DNA of 64,000 bases from Streptomyces tsukubensis. GTDB taxonomy: Bacteria > Actinomycetota > Actinomycetes > Streptomycetales > Streptomycetaceae. Under the pieces are notes generated by a model that saw only the letters and a program-made list of their open reading frames with translations, did not search any database and was not told where the DNA came from. Positions 51,029 through 61,519 of the stretch are shown here, piece by piece. How positions within the stretch are numbered: position 1 is the first letter of the stretch; the number at the start of each line of letters is the position of its first letter. The position numbers and the translations under genes were made by a program. The stretch covers positions 2,564,501 to 2,628,500 of the forward strand of contig NZ_CP020700.1 of assembly GCF_003932715.1 (NCBI RefSeq), read 5' to 3'.

Positions 51029-52681
51029 ATGCAGCAGACACCGGTTCCGCCACGGCAGGCGCCCGTCCTGACGAGCGCCGCCGACCCGGCGTCCGCGGCC
51101 TGGCAGGCCAACGAGGCGGGCCACCGGGAGCTGGCGGACGCGCTGCGGACGGCGCTCGCCGCGGCCCGGCTCGGCGGCGGCGAGAAGGCCCGCGCCCGGC
51201 ACACCGCCCGCGGCAAGCTGCTCCCCCGCGACCGGGTCGACACCCTGCTCGACCCCGGCTCCCCCTTCCTGGAGCTGGCCCCCCTCGCGGCCCACGGGAT
51301 GTACGAGGGGCAGGCCCCCGCCGCCGGGGTGGTGGCGGGCATCGGCCGGGTCGCCGGGCGCGAGACGGTGATCGTCGCCAATGACGCGACCGTCAAGGGC
51401 GGGACCTACTACCCCATGACGGTCAAGAAGCATCTGCGCGCCCAGGAGGTGGCCCTGGAGAACCGGCTGCCGTGCGTCTATCTGGTGGACTCGGGCGGCG
51501 CATTCCTGCCCCTGCAGGACGAGGTCTTCCCCGACCGGGAGCACTTCGGCCGGATCTTCTACAACCAGGCCCGGATGTCCGGTGCGGGCATCCCGCAGAT
51601 CGCCGCGGTCCTCGGTTCCTGCACGGCGGGCGGGGCGTACGTCCCCGCGATGAGCGACGAGGCCGTGATCGTACGGAACCAGGGGACGATCTTTCTGGGC
51701 GGCCCGCCCCTGGTGAAGGCCGCCACCGGCGAGGTCGTCACCGCGGAGGAGCTGGGCGGCGGCGAGGTGCACTCCCGGATCTCCGGGGTCACCGACCATC
51801 TCGCGGAGGACGACGCCCATGCGCTGCGCATCGTCCGGACCATTGTGGAGACGCTCCCGGCCCGCGGCCCGCTCCCCTGGGCGGTCGCGCCCGTCGAGGA
51901 GCCCGCCGTCGACCCGGCCGGGCTCTACGGGGCGGTGCCCGTCGACCCGCGGACTCCGTACGACGTCCGGGAGGTGATCGCCCGGATCACCGACGGCTCC
52001 CGGTTCGCGGAGTTCAAGTCCGAGTTCGGGCAGACGCTGGTGACCGGTTTCGCCCGGATCCACGGCCATCCCGTGGGCATCGTGGCGAACAACGGCATCC
52101 TGTTCGCGGAGTCCGCCCAGAAGGGGGCGCACTTCATCGAGCTGTGCGACCAGCGCGGTATCCCGCTGCTCTTCCTCCAGAACATCTCCGGCTTCATGGT
52201 CGGCAAGGACTACGAGCACGGCGGGATCGCCAAGCACGGCGCCAAGATGGTGACCGCCGTCGCGTGTACGAGAGTGCCCAAGCTGACGGTCGTCGTCGGC
52301 GGTTCCTACGGCGCGGGGAACTACTCGATGTGCGGCCGGGCCTACTCGCCGCGCTTCCTGTGGATGTGGCCCAACGCCAAGATCTCCGTCATGGGCGGCG
52401 AGCAGGCCGCGTCCGTCCTGGCGACGGTCCGGCGCGACCAGGCCGAGGCCCGTGGCGAGGAGTGGCCGGCCGCCGAGGAGGAGGCGTTCAAGGCCCCCAT
52501 CCGCAGCCGGTACGAGGAGCAGGGCAGCGCCTACTACGCCACGGCCCGGCTCTGGGACGACGGGATCATCGACCCGCTGGAGACCCGCCGGGTGCTGGGG
52601 CTCGCGCTGACCGTCTGCGCGAACGCGCCCCTGCCCGCCAAGGACCCGTCGGCGCCGGGCTTCGGCGTCTTCCGGATGTGA
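51029..52681 (+). CDS. accD1: Acyl-CoA carboxylase beta subunit (methylcrotonyl-CoA type)
   Basis: Length is 550 aa with AAGGGGG before the ATG. Carboxyltransferase N- and C-domains are seen: [20 protein letters not shown], the oxyanion/acyl-CoA region [36 protein letters not shown], and [19 protein letters not shown], as in MccB/LiuB. It transfers the carboxyl from biotin to 3-methylcrotonyl-CoA in leucine degradation; geranyl- or other acyl-CoA cannot be excluded. It is the first gene of the operon with the biotin-bearing alpha subunit, HMG-CoA lyase and acyl-CoA dehydrogenase, and faces a TetR gene with two operators between. Confidence 0.93.
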   Translation: MQQTPVPPRQAPVLTSAADPASAAWQANEAGHRELADALRTALAAARLGGGEKARARHTARGKLLPRDRVDTLLDPGSPFLELAPLAAHGMYEGQAPAAGVVAGIGRVAGRETVIVANDATVKGGTYYPMTVKKHLRAQEVALENRLPCVYLVDSGGAFLPLQDEVFPDREHFGRIFYNQARMSGAGIPQIAAVLGSCTAGGAYVPAMSDEAVIVRNQGTIFLGGPPLVKAATGEVVTAEELGGGEVHSRISGVTDHLAEDDAHALRIVRTIVETLPARGPLPWAVAPVEEPAVDPAGLYGAVPVDPRTPYDVREVIARITDGSRFAEFKSEFGQTLVTGFARIHGHPVGIVANNGILFAESAQKGAHFIELCDQRGIPLLFLQNISGFMVGKDYEHGGIAKHGAKMVTAVACTRVPKLTVVVGGSYGAGNYSMCGRAYSPRFLWMWPNAKISVMGGEQAASVLATVRRDQAEARGEEWPAAEEEAFKAPIRSRYEEQGSAYYATARLWDDGIIDPLETRRVLGLALTVCANAPLPAKDPSAPGFGVFRM

Positions 52682-52695
52682 GGGGCACCGTGACC

Positions 52696-54651
52696 ATGTT
52701 CGACACCGTCCTCGTGGCCAACCGGGGCGAGATCGCGGTCCGTGTCATCCGGACCCTGCGGGCCCTCGGCATCCGCTCGGTCGCCGTGTTCAGCGACGCC
52801 GACGCCGGAGCCCGGCATGTACGGGAGGCGGACACCGCGGTCCGGATCGGTCCCGCGCCCGCCGCCGAGAGCTATCTCTCCGTCCCCCGGCTGCTGGAGG
52901 CCGCGGCCAGGACCGGCGCCGGGGCGGTCCACCCGGGCTACGGCTTCCTCGCGGAGAACGCCGCTTTCGCCCGCGCCTGCGCGGACGCCGGACTGGTCTT
53001 CATCGGCCCCCCGCCGGACGCGATCGCCCTGATGGGCGACAAGATCCGGGCCAAGGAGACGGTCCGGGCCGCCGGGGTGCCGGTGGTCCCGGGCTCCTCC
53101 GGATCGGGGCTGACCGACGCCGAACTGGCCGCGGCGGCCCGGGAGATCGGTATGCCGGTCCTCTTCAAACCGTCCGCGGGCGGCGGCGGCAAGGGCATGC
53201 GGCTGACCCGGCTGGAGTCCGCCCTCTTCGACGAGATCGCGGCGGCCCGCCGGGAGGCCCGTGCCTCCTTCGGCGACGACACCCTGCTGGTGGAGCGGTG
53301 GATCGACCGGCCCCGCCATATCGAGATCCAGGTCCTCGCCGACGGCCACGGCCGGGTGCTCCACCTCGGTGAACGCGAGTGCTCCCTCCAGCGCCGCCAC
53401 CAGAAGATCATCGAGGAGGCGCCGTCCGTCCTCCTCGACGAGGAGACCCGGGCGGCCATGGGCGAGGCGGCCGTCCAGGCGGCCCGCTCCTGCGGCTACA
53501 CCGGCGCCGGGACGGTCGAGTTCATCGTCCCCGGCAGCAACCCTTCCGACTACTCCTTCATGGAGATGAACACCCGTCTCCAGGTCGAGCATCCCGTCAC
53601 GGAACTGGTCACCGGCCTCGACCTGGTCGAGTGGCAGGTACGGATCGCGGCGGGCGAGCCCCTGCCGTACGAACAGCGGGACATCGCGCTCACCGGCCAT
53701 GCGGTCGAGGCCCGGATCTGCGCCGAGGACCCCTCGCGCGGTTTCCTCCCCTCCGGCGGTACGGTCCTCGCCCTGAGCGAACCGGACGGCGCCGGGGTGC
53801 GCACCGACTCCGGGCTGAGCCCCGGCACCGAGATCTCCAGCCTCTACGACCCGATGCTCTCCAAGGTGATCGCGTACGGCCCCGACCGGCCCACCGCCCT
53901 GCGCCGGCTGCGGGCCGCCCTCGCTGAGACGGTCACCCTCGGCGTCCCCACCAACGCCGGTTTCCTGCGCAGGCTGCTGGCCCATCCCGCGGTCGTCGCG
54001 GGCGATCTGGACACGGGTCTGGTGGAGCGGGAGGCGGACGGGCTGCTGCCGGACTCCGTCCCCGCCGAGGTGTACGCGGCGGCCGCGGCGGTACGGGCCG
54101 CGGCGCTCGTCCCCGCCCCCGACGCCTCCGGCTGGACCAACCCCTTCGGCCGGCCCGACGGCTGGCGGCTCGGCGGCCCCCCGGCGCAACTGGCGTTCCC
54201 CCTGCGAGTGACGGGACGTGAACCCGTCGTACAGGAAGCCCCCGCGACGGCGGTGGTCACCGCCGACACGGTCACCGTCACTCTCGACGGCATCAACCAC
54301 ACCTTCCACCGCGCGGACGACTGGCTGGGCCGCGACGGCGACTCCTGGCACGTCAGGGACCACGACCCGGTCGCCGCCTCCCTCTCGGCCGCCGGGCACG
54401 CGGGGGCCGACACCCTCGCGGCGCCCATGCCCGGCACGGTGACGGTGGTCAAGGTCGCCGTCGGCGACGAGGTCACAGCCGGTCAGAGCCTGCTGGTCGT
54501 GGAGGCGATGAAGATGGAACACGTCATCTCCGCCCCGCACGCGGGGACCGTCACCGAACTGGACGTGACCCCCGGGGCCACCGTCGCCATGGACCAGGTC
54601 TTGGCCGTGGTCACACCGGCGGAAACGGGAACGGAAGGGGCCGGACGGTGA
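52696..54651 (+). CDS. accA1: Biotin-dependent carboxylase alpha subunit (BC-BCCP)
   Basis: ATG 52696 gives 651 aa; GTG 52690 is a close alternative, and the GAGGGG site serves both. The biotin carboxylase domain starts [20 protein letters not shown]. The ATP-grasp loop is [13 protein letters not shown], followed by [31 protein letters not shown] and [14 protein letters not shown]. The C-terminal BCCP has the biotinylation motif [12 protein letters not shown] with Lys as the biotin site. It forms the acyl-CoA carboxylase with the neighbouring beta subunit. Fifteen bases separate the genes. Confidence 0.94.
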   Translation: MFDTVLVANRGEIAVRVIRTLRALGIRSVAVFSDADAGARHVREADTAVRIGPAPAAESYLSVPRLLEAAARTGAGAVHPGYGFLAENAAFARACADAGLVFIGPPPDAIALMGDKIRAKETVRAAGVPVVPGSSGSGLTDAELAAAAREIGMPVLFKPSAGGGGKGMRLTRLESALFDEIAAARREARASFGDDTLLVERWIDRPRHIEIQVLADGHGRVLHLGERECSLQRRHQKIIEEAPSVLLDEETRAAMGEAAVQAARSCGYTGAGTVEFIVPGSNPSDYSFMEMNTRLQVEHPVTELVTGLDLVEWQVRIAAGEPLPYEQRDIALTGHAVEARICAEDPSRGFLPSGGTVLALSEPDGAGVRTDSGLSPGTEISSLYDPMLSKVIAYGPDRPTALRRLRAALAETVTLGVPTNAGFLRRLLAHPAVVAGDLDTGLVEREADGLLPDSVPAEVYAAAAAVRAAALVPAPDASGWTNPFGRPDGWRLGGPPAQLAFPLRVTGREPVVQEAPATAVVTADTVTVTLDGINHTFHRADDWLGRDGDSWHVRDHDPVAASLSAAGHAGADTLAAPMPGTVTVVKVAVGDEVTAGQSLLVVEAMKMEHVISAPHAGTVTELDVTPGATVAMDQVLAVVTPAETGTEGAGR

Positions 54652-55589
54652 GCGCCCCCGGACTGCCGATGCCGTTCCCCGTACCCGGTCTGCCGGCCCG
54701 GGTCACGATCCACGAGGTCGGCCCCCGGGACGGCCTCCAGAACGAGAAGACGACCGTCCCCACCGGGGTGAAGGCCGAGTTCGTGCACCGGCTGGCCGCG
54801 GCCGGGCTGACCACCGTCGAGGCGACCAGCTTCGTCCACCCCTCCTGGGTGCCCCAACTGGCCGACGCGGAGGAGCTGTACCCCCTGCTCGGTGATCTGC
54901 CCGGCGTCCGGCTCCCCGTCCTCGTACCCAACGAGAAGGGTCTGGAGCGGGCGACGGCGCTCGGCGCCCGGAGCATCGCCGTCTTCGGCTCCGCGACCGA
55001 GACCTTCGCCCGGCGCAACCTCAACCGGACCGTCGACGAGTCCCTCGCCATGTTCGAACCCGTGATCGGCCGTGCCAAGGCCGACGGGATCCGGGTCCGC
55101 GGCTATCTCTCCATGTGCTTCGGCGACCCCTGGGAAGGCCCGGTCCCCCTGGCCCGGGTCGTCCGTGTCGCCCGGCGGCTGCACGAGCTGGGCTGCGACG
55201 AACTCTCCCTCGGCGACACCATCGGCACGGCCACCCCGGGCCATGTCCGGGCCCTGCTCGACCGGCTCGACGAGGAAGGCGTCCCCGTCTCCGTCCTCGC
55301 CGTCCACTTCCACGACACCTACGGCCAGGCCCTCGCCAACACCCTCGCCGCGCTGGAGCGGGGCATCACCACCGTCGACGCCTCCGCGGGCGGCCTCGGC
55401 GGCTGCCCCTACGCCCGCAGCGCCACGGGCAACCTCGCGACCGAGGACCTGGTGTGGATGCTCCAGGGCCTCGGCATCGAAACCGGCGTCGACCTCGGCC
55501 TGCTCGCCGCCACCAGCTCCTGGATGGCCGAGAAGCTGGGCCGCCCCAGCCCCTCCCGTACCGTCCGCGCCCTGTCCCCCAAGGAGTGA
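54648..55589 (+). CDS. hmgL: Hydroxymethylglutaryl-CoA lyase
   Basis: The GTG start at 54648 overlaps the previous stop (GTGA); length is 313 aa. It has the HMGL/DRE-TIM barrel: [15 protein letters not shown] (catalytic Arg-Asp), [29 protein letters not shown] with the metal His-x-His, and the mobile-loop signature [18 protein letters not shown] with the catalytic Cys. It splits HMG-CoA into acetyl-CoA and acetoacetate, the final leucine-pathway step. The tight operon with carboxylase and acyl-CoA dehydrogenase genes supports leucine/isovalerate catabolism. Confidence 0.94.
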   Translation: MSAPGLPMPFPVPGLPARVTIHEVGPRDGLQNEKTTVPTGVKAEFVHRLAAAGLTTVEATSFVHPSWVPQLADAEELYPLLGDLPGVRLPVLVPNEKGLERATALGARSIAVFGSATETFARRNLNRTVDESLAMFEPVIGRAKADGIRVRGYLSMCFGDPWEGPVPLARVVRVARRLHELGCDELSLGDTIGTATPGHVRALLDRLDEEGVPVSVLAVHFHDTYGQALANTLAALERGITTVDASAGGLGGCPYARSATGNLATEDLVWMLQGLGIETGVDLGLLAATSSWMAEKLGRPSPSRTVRALSPKE

Positions 55590-55592
55590 CGC

Positions 55593-56747
55593 ATGCCTCT
55601 GGACCACCGGCTCACCCCCGAGCACGAGGAACTCCGCCGCACCGTGGAGGAGTTCGCCCACGAGGTGATCGCTCCCAAGATCGGTGACCTGTACGAGCGC
55701 CATGAATTCCCGTACGAGATCGTCCGCGAGATGGGCCGCATGGGCCTGTTCGGGCTGCCGTTCCCCGAGGAGTACGGCGGGATGGGCGGCGACTACCTCG
55801 CCCTCGGCATCGCCCTGGAGGAACTGGCCCGGGTCGACTCCTCCGTCGCGATCACCCTGGAGGCGGCGGTCTCCCTCGGCGCCATGCCGGTCTACCGCTT
55901 CGGTACGGAGGAACAGCGCCGCACCTGGCTGCCGCGGCTCTGCTCCGGGGAGCTGCTGGGGGCCTTCGGCCTCACCGAACCCGAAGGCGGCTCCGACGCG
56001 GGCGGCACCCGCACGACCGCCGTCCGGGACGGCGACGAGTGGGTCATCAACGGCTCCAAATGCTTCATCACCAACGCGGGCACCGACATCACGGGGCTGG
56101 TCACGGTCACCGCGGTCACCGGCCGCGGCGCGGACGGCCGTCCGCAGATCTCGTCCGTCATCGTCCCCTCGGGCACCCCCGGTTTCACCGTCGCCCCCGC
56201 CTACTCCAAGGTCGGCTGGAACGCCTCCGACACCCGCGAACTGTCCTTCGACGGTGTCCGGGTCCCGGCGGCCAATCTGCTGGGCGAGGAGGGCCGGGGG
56301 TACGCCCAGTTCCTCCGCATCCTGGACGAGGGCCGCATCGCGATCTCCGCCCTCGCCACCGGGCTGGCCCAGGGCTGTGTCGACGAATCCGTGAAGTACG
56401 CCAAGGAACGGCACGCCTTCGGCCGCCCCATCGGCGCCAACCAGGCGATCCAGTTCAAGATCGCGGACATGGAGATGCGAGCCCATATGGCCCGCGTCGG
56501 CTGGCGCGACGCGGCGTCCCGGCTGGTCGCGGGCGAGCCTTTCAAGAGGGAGGCGGCGGTGGCAAAGCTCTACTCGTCGACGGTCGCGGTCGACAACGCC
56601 CGCGAGGCCACCCAGATCCACGGCGGCTACGGCTTTATGAACGAGTACCCGGTGGCCCGTATGTGGCGCGACTCCAAGATCCTGGAAATCGGCGAGGGCA
56701 CCAGCGAGGTCCAACGCATGCTGATCGCCCGCGAGCTGGGTCTCTGA
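55593..56747 (+). CDS. Acyl-CoA dehydrogenase (isovaleryl-CoA type)
   Basis: Length is 384 aa, starting 3 bp after the HMG-CoA lyase stop. Conserved elements are LFGLPFPEEYGGMGGDYLAL, GAFGLTEPEGGSDAGGTRTT, SKCFITNAGTDITGLVTV and the C-terminal region QIHGGYGFMNEYPVARMWRD ahead of SEVQRMLIARELGL. It oxidises an acyl-CoA with FAD; its position in the leucine operon suggests isovaleryl-CoA to methylcrotonyl-CoA, the substrate of the carboxylase two genes upstream. A different branched acyl-CoA is possible. A terminator hairpin follows at once. Confidence 0.92.
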   Translation: MPLDHRLTPEHEELRRTVEEFAHEVIAPKIGDLYERHEFPYEIVREMGRMGLFGLPFPEEYGGMGGDYLALGIALEELARVDSSVAITLEAAVSLGAMPVYRFGTEEQRRTWLPRLCSGELLGAFGLTEPEGGSDAGGTRTTAVRDGDEWVINGSKCFITNAGTDITGLVTVTAVTGRGADGRPQISSVIVPSGTPGFTVAPAYSKVGWNASDTRELSFDGVRVPAANLLGEEGRGYAQFLRILDEGRIAISALATGLAQGCVDESVKYAKERHAFGRPIGANQAIQFKIADMEMRAHMARVGWRDAASRLVAGEPFKREAAVAKLYSSTVAVDNAREATQIHGGYGFMNEYPVARMWRDSKILEIGEGTSEVQRMLIARELGL

Positions 56748-56753
56748 CCCAGG

Positions 56754-56780
56754 GCCTCGGGGGTGGCCCACCCCCGAGGC
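56754..56780 (+). terminator. Terminator of the liu operon
   Basis: GCCTCGGGGGT (56754-56764) pairs perfectly with 56770-56780 around a 5-nt loop, 6 bp after the stop of the last gene. It is a strong GC hairpin with no T-run. Confidence 0.75.
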
Positions 56781-56961
56781 GCGGCCCCTCCGGCGCCCGC
56801 GCCGGGCCACCCTCGCCGGTGGCCGCCCAACCGAGCGCGGGCCGCCCCGGCCCCGGCGGGGCCACCCCGCGACGACCGTGCAACGACCGGGCACTCGTGG
56901 CGCGGACCAGCGCCGTGCCGGGCGAGGGCTGCTTCCCGTCTACACGTGGTGCGTGGCTGAC

Positions 56962-57107
56962 CGCGCAGTTCCCCGCGCCCCTAAAAACCCTGCCCTCACC
57001 CCACAGGGAAAGGGGAACCCCCTTGGTTGGCAACTGAGCAGACGCGGTACGGGCAAGAAGGGGCACTGGGCCCCATTGCCGAAGGCATAGGGGGCGGAAC
57101 TGCGCGA
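56962..57107. repeat. Streptomyces-type intergenic foldback repeat
   Basis: CGCGCAGTTCC (56962-56972) is exactly repeated in inverted form at 57097-57107. The neighbourhood TTCCCCGCGCCCCTAAAA matches a dispersed element I recall from many Streptomyces intergenic regions. The ~125 bp between arms have no gene. It may be a miniature mobile or transcript-end element. Confidence 0.55.
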
Positions 57108-57241
57108 ACGACCCAAACCAGCCCGCAGGCGGAAACAAACCCCACCCGGCACCGCGCTTCCCGCGGGAGGCTCACCGACGCAAGCCGGGGCACCGGGGGG
57201 CCACCCCCGCCCGGCACGGCGGGCACCGCACGCCCCAGGGG

Positions 57242-57261
57242 CTTGGGGGCGCACCCCCAAG
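57242..57261 (+). terminator. GC hairpin upstream of the siderophore-interacting gene
   Basis: CTTGGGGG (57242-57249) pairs perfectly with CCCCCAAG (57254-57261) around CGCA. It may end read-through before the iron-regulated promoter. Its right arm overlaps the first bases of an AAGGAG at 57259-57264. Confidence 0.55.
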
Positions 57262-57267
57262 GAGCAG

Positions 57268-57286
57268 GAAGGTTAGGCTAACCTGA
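57268..57286 (+). promoter_or_regulatory. Iron box (DmdR/IdeR operator)
   Basis: GAAGGTTAGGCTAACCTGA matches 16 of 19 bases of the actinobacterial iron box TTAGGTTAGGCTAACCTAA and ends 4 bp before the siderophore-interacting ATG. Iron-loaded DmdR1 (DtxR family) would block this promoter. Confidence 0.85.
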
Positions 57287-57290
57287 CCTC

Positions 57291-58145
57291 ATGGTTCCGT
57301 TCCGGTTCTTCGACCTCCGGGTCACCCGCGCGCACGCGCTCACGCCCTCCCTCATCCGCGTGACCTTCCAGGGGTTCCCCGACGACGACGCCCTCGACGC
57401 CTTCGCGTCCGGCGGTCGCGACCAGTCGCTGTCGCTGTTTCTGCCGCACCCCCACCAGGACGCCCCCGTCGTCCCGGTCGACGCCGGGGACGGCAGTGCG
57501 ATCTTCGCCGCCTGGCGGGCGCTGCCCGAGGACACCCGCGCGGTGATGCGCTCGTACACGGTCCGGGACCAGCGGCGCACTGCCACCGGTGCCCGGGAGT
57601 TCGACATCGACTTCGCCGTGCACGAGAACGGCGGTCCCGCCTGCCGCTGGGCGCAGGCGGCCGCGCCCGGGAAGCGGGCGATGGTGCTGGGCCCGGCGGT
57701 CGCGGAGAACACCTCCGTGCGCTGCCAACCGCCCGCCGATACGGACTGGACCCTGATCTGGGGCGACGAGACCGCGCTGCCCGCGATCGCGGCGATCCTG
57801 GAGTGGCTGCCCGCGGGCATGCGGACCCGGGTATGGGTGGACGTCCCGCACGCCGCGGACCGGCTCGAACTCAAGACGGACGCGGACGCGGAGATCGTCT
57901 GGCTGGTACGGGACGAGGGCGCGCCCTCCGCCGTGGAGGCGGTGACCGCCGCCGAACTGCCCGAGGGGACCCCGTACGCCTGGATCGCCGGGGAGTCGGG
58001 CGGCGTCAAGGCGCTGCGGCGGCATCTCGTGGGCGAACGCGGTATCGACCGCCGCCGGGTGACCTTCGTGGGCTACTGGCGGCGCGGCGTCAGCGAGGAC
58101 GGTCTGCGCGACGATCCCGCCCTCGCGGAGATCGACGAGAGCTGA
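57291..58145 (+). CDS. Siderophore-interacting protein (ferric-siderophore reductase)
   Basis: Length is 284 aa. It has a FAD-binding beta barrel with MRSYTVRDQRR (the RxYT flavin motif) and a C-terminal NAD(P)H half ending with TFVGYWRRGVSEDGLRDDP, a typical SIP/ViuB ending. ALPAIAAILEWLP and the WDGDE-like WGDETALP loop also match. It releases iron from imported ferric siderophores by reduction. The iron box ends 4 bp before the ATG, and no ribosome site lies at normal distance, suggesting a leaderless message. It precedes the desferrioxamine operon but has its own promoter. Confidence 0.9.
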   Translation: MVPFRFFDLRVTRAHALTPSLIRVTFQGFPDDDALDAFASGGRDQSLSLFLPHPHQDAPVVPVDAGDGSAIFAAWRALPEDTRAVMRSYTVRDQRRTATGAREFDIDFAVHENGGPACRWAQAAAPGKRAMVLGPAVAENTSVRCQPPADTDWTLIWGDETALPAIAAILEWLPAGMRTRVWVDVPHAADRLELKTDADAEIVWLVRDEGAPSAVEAVTAAELPEGTPYAWIAGESGGVKALRRHLVGERGIDRRRVTFVGYWRRGVSEDGLRDDPALAEIDES

Positions 58146-58435
58146 CGGACCGCGGACCGCGGACCGCTCCGGCGGCGGGCGGGTGGTTCCGTCCCGCGGG
58201 ACGGGCGCCCCGGGCGAAAGCACTCCGGCCCCGCACCCGCCGCATCCGTGGCCCGCGCCGGGACCTCCGGCCGCGCCCACCGCACGGCAGGCACCCGCAC
58301 CCGCGGCCCACGCCGCACGGGTAGCCGGCACCCGGGCCCGTACGGGCAACTGCCCCGGGCCGCACGGCCCGAGCGGGAGCCACGTGCCGCAGCGGGCGAG
58401 CACCATGCGCCACCCCGGCGCCCGCCAGCCAGGGT

Positions 58436-58467
58436 TGGTTGATATCCAGCCAAAATATGATCAACCA
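58436..58467. promoter_or_regulatory. Inverted repeat in AT-rich island
   Basis: TGGTTGAT (58436-58443) is inverted at 58460-58467 with a 16-bp AT-rich spacer. It lies about 340 bp upstream of desA. A regulator site is possible; no gene end explains it. Confidence 0.4.
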
Positions 58468-58721
58468 CCGCATACGCGGTCTTGCGGGGCGCCCCGTGGG
58501 CATGCATGGCCTTGGCACCTACAGATCACCCCTGATCAGGCGGGAACCGAGGACCACCCGCAGAGCCCGCCGCACCCCCCCCTTCCGCACCGGACCACCC
58601 GGCCGGAGGGGCTCGCACCGCCCCGTACGGCCCGCCGGGCGTGACAACCGGTCAACCGGCGTGTGAACAACGCCATACGCAGGGCGTCTCATCAGGGCCG
58701 GAGGCCGATTCCCAAGGAAAG

Positions 58722-58740
58722 TTAGGTTAGGCTAACCTTC
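58722..58740 (+). promoter_or_regulatory. Iron box of the des operon
   Basis: TTAGGTTAGGCTAACCTTC matches 17 of 19 bases of the DmdR/IdeR iron box. It lies 69 bp before the desA start and should repress desABCD when iron is plentiful. Confidence 0.9.
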
Positions 58741-58809
58741 CTCACGTCGCCCTCGCACCCCCACCTGTCCGGAGGCGCGACCAAGTCCCCGTATCCGGGA
58801 GGACATTGC

Positions 58810-60252
58810 ATGCGCTCGCACCTGCTCAATGACGCAACGGCGGAGAGCTACCGGCGCTCCGTGACCGAAGGAGTCGAGCGGGTGGCGAACCGACTCGCCA
58901 CGACCCGGCAACCGTTCACGGGGGTCACCGCCGAAGAACTCGCGCCGGTGATCGCCGATATCGACCTCGACCGGCCGCTGGGCGACTCCTCCGCCGCCCT
59001 CGACGAGCTGGAGCAGGTCTATCTGCGGGATGCCGTCTACTTCCACCACCCCCGCTATCTCGGCCACCTCAACTGCCCGGTCGTCATCCCCGCCGTCCTC
59101 GGCGAGGCGGTGCTCTCCGCCGTCAACTCCTCCCTGGACACCTGGGACCAGAGCGCCGGCGGCACCCTGATAGAGCGCAGGCTGGTCGACTGGACGGCGT
59201 CCAGGATCGGCTTCGGCGACGCCGCCGACGGCGTGTTCACCAGCGGCGGCACCCAGTCCAACCTCCAGGCGCTGCTGCTGGCCCGGGAGGAGTCGAAGAC
59301 CGCCGACCTCGCCAAACTGCGGATCTTCACCTCGGAGTGCAGCCACTTCAGCGTCCAGAAGTCGGCGAAACTCCTGGGCCTCGGCCGGGACGCGGTGATC
59401 GCCCTGCCCACCGACCGCGACCGGCGGATGCGCACCCTGGCGCTCGCCGCCGAACTGGAGCGGTGCCGGGCCGACGGCCTGGTCCCGATGGCGATCGTCG
59501 CCACCGCCGGGACCACGGACTTCGGCTCCATCGACCCCCTGCCGGAGATCGCCGAACTGGCCCAGCAGTACGGGGCGTGGATGCACGTCGACGCCGCGTA
59601 CGGCTGCGGACTCCTCGCCTCCCCCACCCGCCGCCATCTGCTCGACGGCATCGAACACGCCGACTCCGTCACCGTGGACTACCACAAGTCGTTCTTCCAG
59701 CCGGTGAGTTCCTCCGCCGTCCTGGTGAAGGACGGAGCGACGCTGCGGCACGCCACGTACCACGCGGACTACCTCAACCCCCGCCGGACCGTTGAAGAGC
59801 GCATACCGAACCAGGTCGACAAGTCCCTGCAGACCACACGCCGTTTCGACGCCCTGAAGCTGTGGATGACGCTCCGCGTCATGGGCGCCGACGGCATCGG
59901 CGGACTCTTCGACGAGGTCTGCGATCTGGCCGCGGCCGGCTGGGAGTTGCTGGCCGCCGACCCCCGCTACGACGTCGTCGTCCAGCCGCAGCTCTCCACG
60001 CTCGTCTACCGCTGGATTCCGCCGAACGTCACCAGTCCTGCCGCGATCGACCGGGCCAACCTCTACGCTCGCAAGGCGCTGTTCGCCTCCGGGGAGGCCG
60101 TGGTCGCCGGGACCAAGGTCGACGGCCGCCAGTACTTGAAGTTCACCCTGCTCAACCCCGAGACGACGACCGACGACATCGCCGCCGTCCTCGACCTGAT
60201 CGCCGGCCATGCCGAGCAGTACCTGGGAGAGAACCTTGTCCACGCCTCTTGA
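58810..60252 (+). CDS. desA: Lysine decarboxylase of desferrioxamine biosynthesis
   Basis: Length is 480 aa; GGAGGACATTGC precedes the ATG. It is a group II PLP decarboxylase (DDC/GAD-like). The cofactor region is [21 protein letters not shown], with [17 protein letters not shown] and the Schiff-base Lys in [17 protein letters not shown]. Context rather than sequence makes lysine the substrate: desA decarboxylates lysine to cadaverine, the first step of desferrioxamine. The upstream iron box and the coupled genes desB, desC and desD support this. The 3' end overlaps desB. Confidence 0.93.
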   Translation: MRSHLLNDATAESYRRSVTEGVERVANRLATTRQPFTGVTAEELAPVIADIDLDRPLGDSSAALDELEQVYLRDAVYFHHPRYLGHLNCPVVIPAVLGEAVLSAVNSSLDTWDQSAGGTLIERRLVDWTASRIGFGDAADGVFTSGGTQSNLQALLLAREESKTADLAKLRIFTSECSHFSVQKSAKLLGLGRDAVIALPTDRDRRMRTLALAAELERCRADGLVPMAIVATAGTTDFGSIDPLPEIAELAQQYGAWMHVDAAYGCGLLASPTRRHLLDGIEHADSVTVDYHKSFFQPVSSSAVLVKDGATLRHATYHADYLNPRRTVEERIPNQVDKSLQTTRRFDALKLWMTLRVMGADGIGGLFDEVCDLAAAGWELLAADPRYDVVVQPQLSTLVYRWIPPNVTSPAAIDRANLYARKALFASGEAVVAGTKVDGRQYLKFTLLNPETTTDDIAAVLDLIAGHAEQYLGENLVHAS

Positions 60253-61519
60253 ACCCCCCGCGGAACCGTACGACTTCATCGGGGTCGGACTCGGCCCCTT
60301 CAATCTGGGACTGGCCTGTCTCACCGAGCCCATCGAAGAGCTCAACGGGCTCTTCCTGGACTCCAAGCCCGACTTCGAGTGGCACTCGGGCATGTTCCTG
60401 GAGGGCTCCCACCTCCAGACCCCGTTCATGTCGGACCTGGTCACCCTGGCCGATCCGACCTCCCCGTACTCCTTCCTCAACTATCTGAAGCAGTCCGGGC
60501 GGCTCTATCCGTTCTACATCCGCGAGAACTTCTATCCGCTGCGGACCGAGTACAACGACTACTGCCGCTGGGCCGCGGCCCGGCTGACCAACGTCCGGTT
60601 CAGCACCACGGTCACCCGCATCGAGCACAACGGCGAGCTGTACGAGGTGCACACCGCGAGCGGCGAGGTGCTGCGCACCCGCCGGATCGTGCTGGGCACC
60701 GGCACCCCGCCGTACATCCCCGAGTGCTGCCGCGACCTCGGCGGCGACTACCTCCACAACTCGGTCTACATGCCGAACAAGGAGGCGCTCCAGGCCAAGG
60801 AGTCGATCACCCTGGTCGGCAGCGGCCAGAGCGCCGCGGAGATCTACTACGACCTGCTCTCCGAGATCGACGTCCACGGCTACCGGCTCAACTGGGTGAC
60901 CCGCTCCCCGCGCTTCTTCCCGCTGGAGTACACCAAGCTGACCCTGGAGATGACCTCTCCCGAGTACATCGACTACTTCCACGCCCTGCCGGAGAGCACC
61001 CGCTACCGGCTGGAGTCGCAGCAGAAGGGCCTCTTCAAGGGCATCGACGGGGATCTGATCGACGCGATCTTCGACCTGCTGTACCAGAAGAACCTGAAGG
61101 GCCCGGTCCCGACCCGGCTGCTGACCAACTCCGCCCTCAACGGCGCCTCCTACGACGAGGCGTCCGGCTCCTACACCCTGGCGCTGCGCCAGGAGGAGCA
61201 GGGCAAGGAGTACGAGCTGCGCACCGAGGGACTGATCCTGGCGACCGGGTACAAGTACGTCGTCCCCGACTTCCTCGCCCCCGTGCACGACCGCCTCCGC
61301 TGGGACGGACAGGGCCGTTTCGACGTCGCCCGCAACTACTCCGTCGACACCACCGGCCGTGAGGTCTTCCTCCAGAACGCGGGCGTGCACACGCACTCCA
61401 TCACCTCACCCGACCTGGGCATGGGTGCGTACCGCAATGCCTACATCATCGGCGAGATGCTCGGTACCGAGTACTACGCCGTGGAAAAGTCCATCGCGTT
61501 CCAGGAGTTCTCCGTATGA
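60236..61519 (+). CDS. desB: Cadaverine N-monooxygenase
   Basis: TTG 60236 (427 aa) is preferred because GGGAG lies 6 nt upstream and the frame overlaps the desA end by 17 bp; ATG 60209 has no ribosome site. The FAD-binding motif is [19 protein letters not shown], the substrate region [20 protein letters not shown], the NADPH motif [17 protein letters not shown] and the C-terminal LILATGYKY. This is the lysine/ornithine N-monooxygenase family. In the des operon it hydroxylates cadaverine to N-hydroxycadaverine, the hydroxamate precursor. Confidence 0.92.
   Translation: MSTPLEPPAEPYDFIGVGLGPFNLGLACLTEPIEELNGLFLDSKPDFEWHSGMFLEGSHLQTPFMSDLVTLADPTSPYSFLNYLKQSGRLYPFYIRENFYPLRTEYNDYCRWAAARLTNVRFSTTVTRIEHNGELYEVHTASGEVLRTRRIVLGTGTPPYIPECCRDLGGDYLHNSVYMPNKEALQAKESITLVGSGQSAAEIYYDLLSEIDVHGYRLNWVTRSPRFFPLEYTKLTLEMTSPEYIDYFHALPESTRYRLESQQKGLFKGIDGDLIDAIFDLLYQKNLKGPVPTRLLTNSALNGASYDEASGSYTLALRQEEQGKEYELRTEGLILATGYKYVVPDFLAPVHDRLRWDGQGRFDVARNYSVDTTGREVFLQNAGVHTHSITSPDLGMGAYRNAYIIGEMLGTEYYAVEKSIAFQEFSV

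Larger units (their letters stand above)
56748..57290. other. Intergenic region with foldback repeat, no gene seen
   Basis: This 543-bp gap between the liu operon and the siderophore-interacting gene holds a terminator, an inverted repeat of a sequence I recognise as a common Streptomyces intergenic element (56955-57120), a second hairpin (57242-57261) and an iron box (57268-57286). Open frames here lack normal codon bias and look spurious. Confidence 0.6.
58146..58809. other. Intergenic region upstream of desA, no gene seen
   Basis: This 664-bp region has no convincing gene. It starts with three GGACCGC direct repeats (about 58147-58168) and contains a CGGGCC/GGCCCG hairpin at 58356-58371. 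An isolated AT-rich island carries an 8-bp inverted repeat at 58436-58467. It ends with the desA iron box and ribosome site. Confidence 0.55.

Noticed and set aside
58183..58644. Open frames in the gap upstream of desA
   Set aside because: Their composition is Pro/Arg/Thr without codon bias; both strands and several frames are equally open, and no ribosome site or domain is present.
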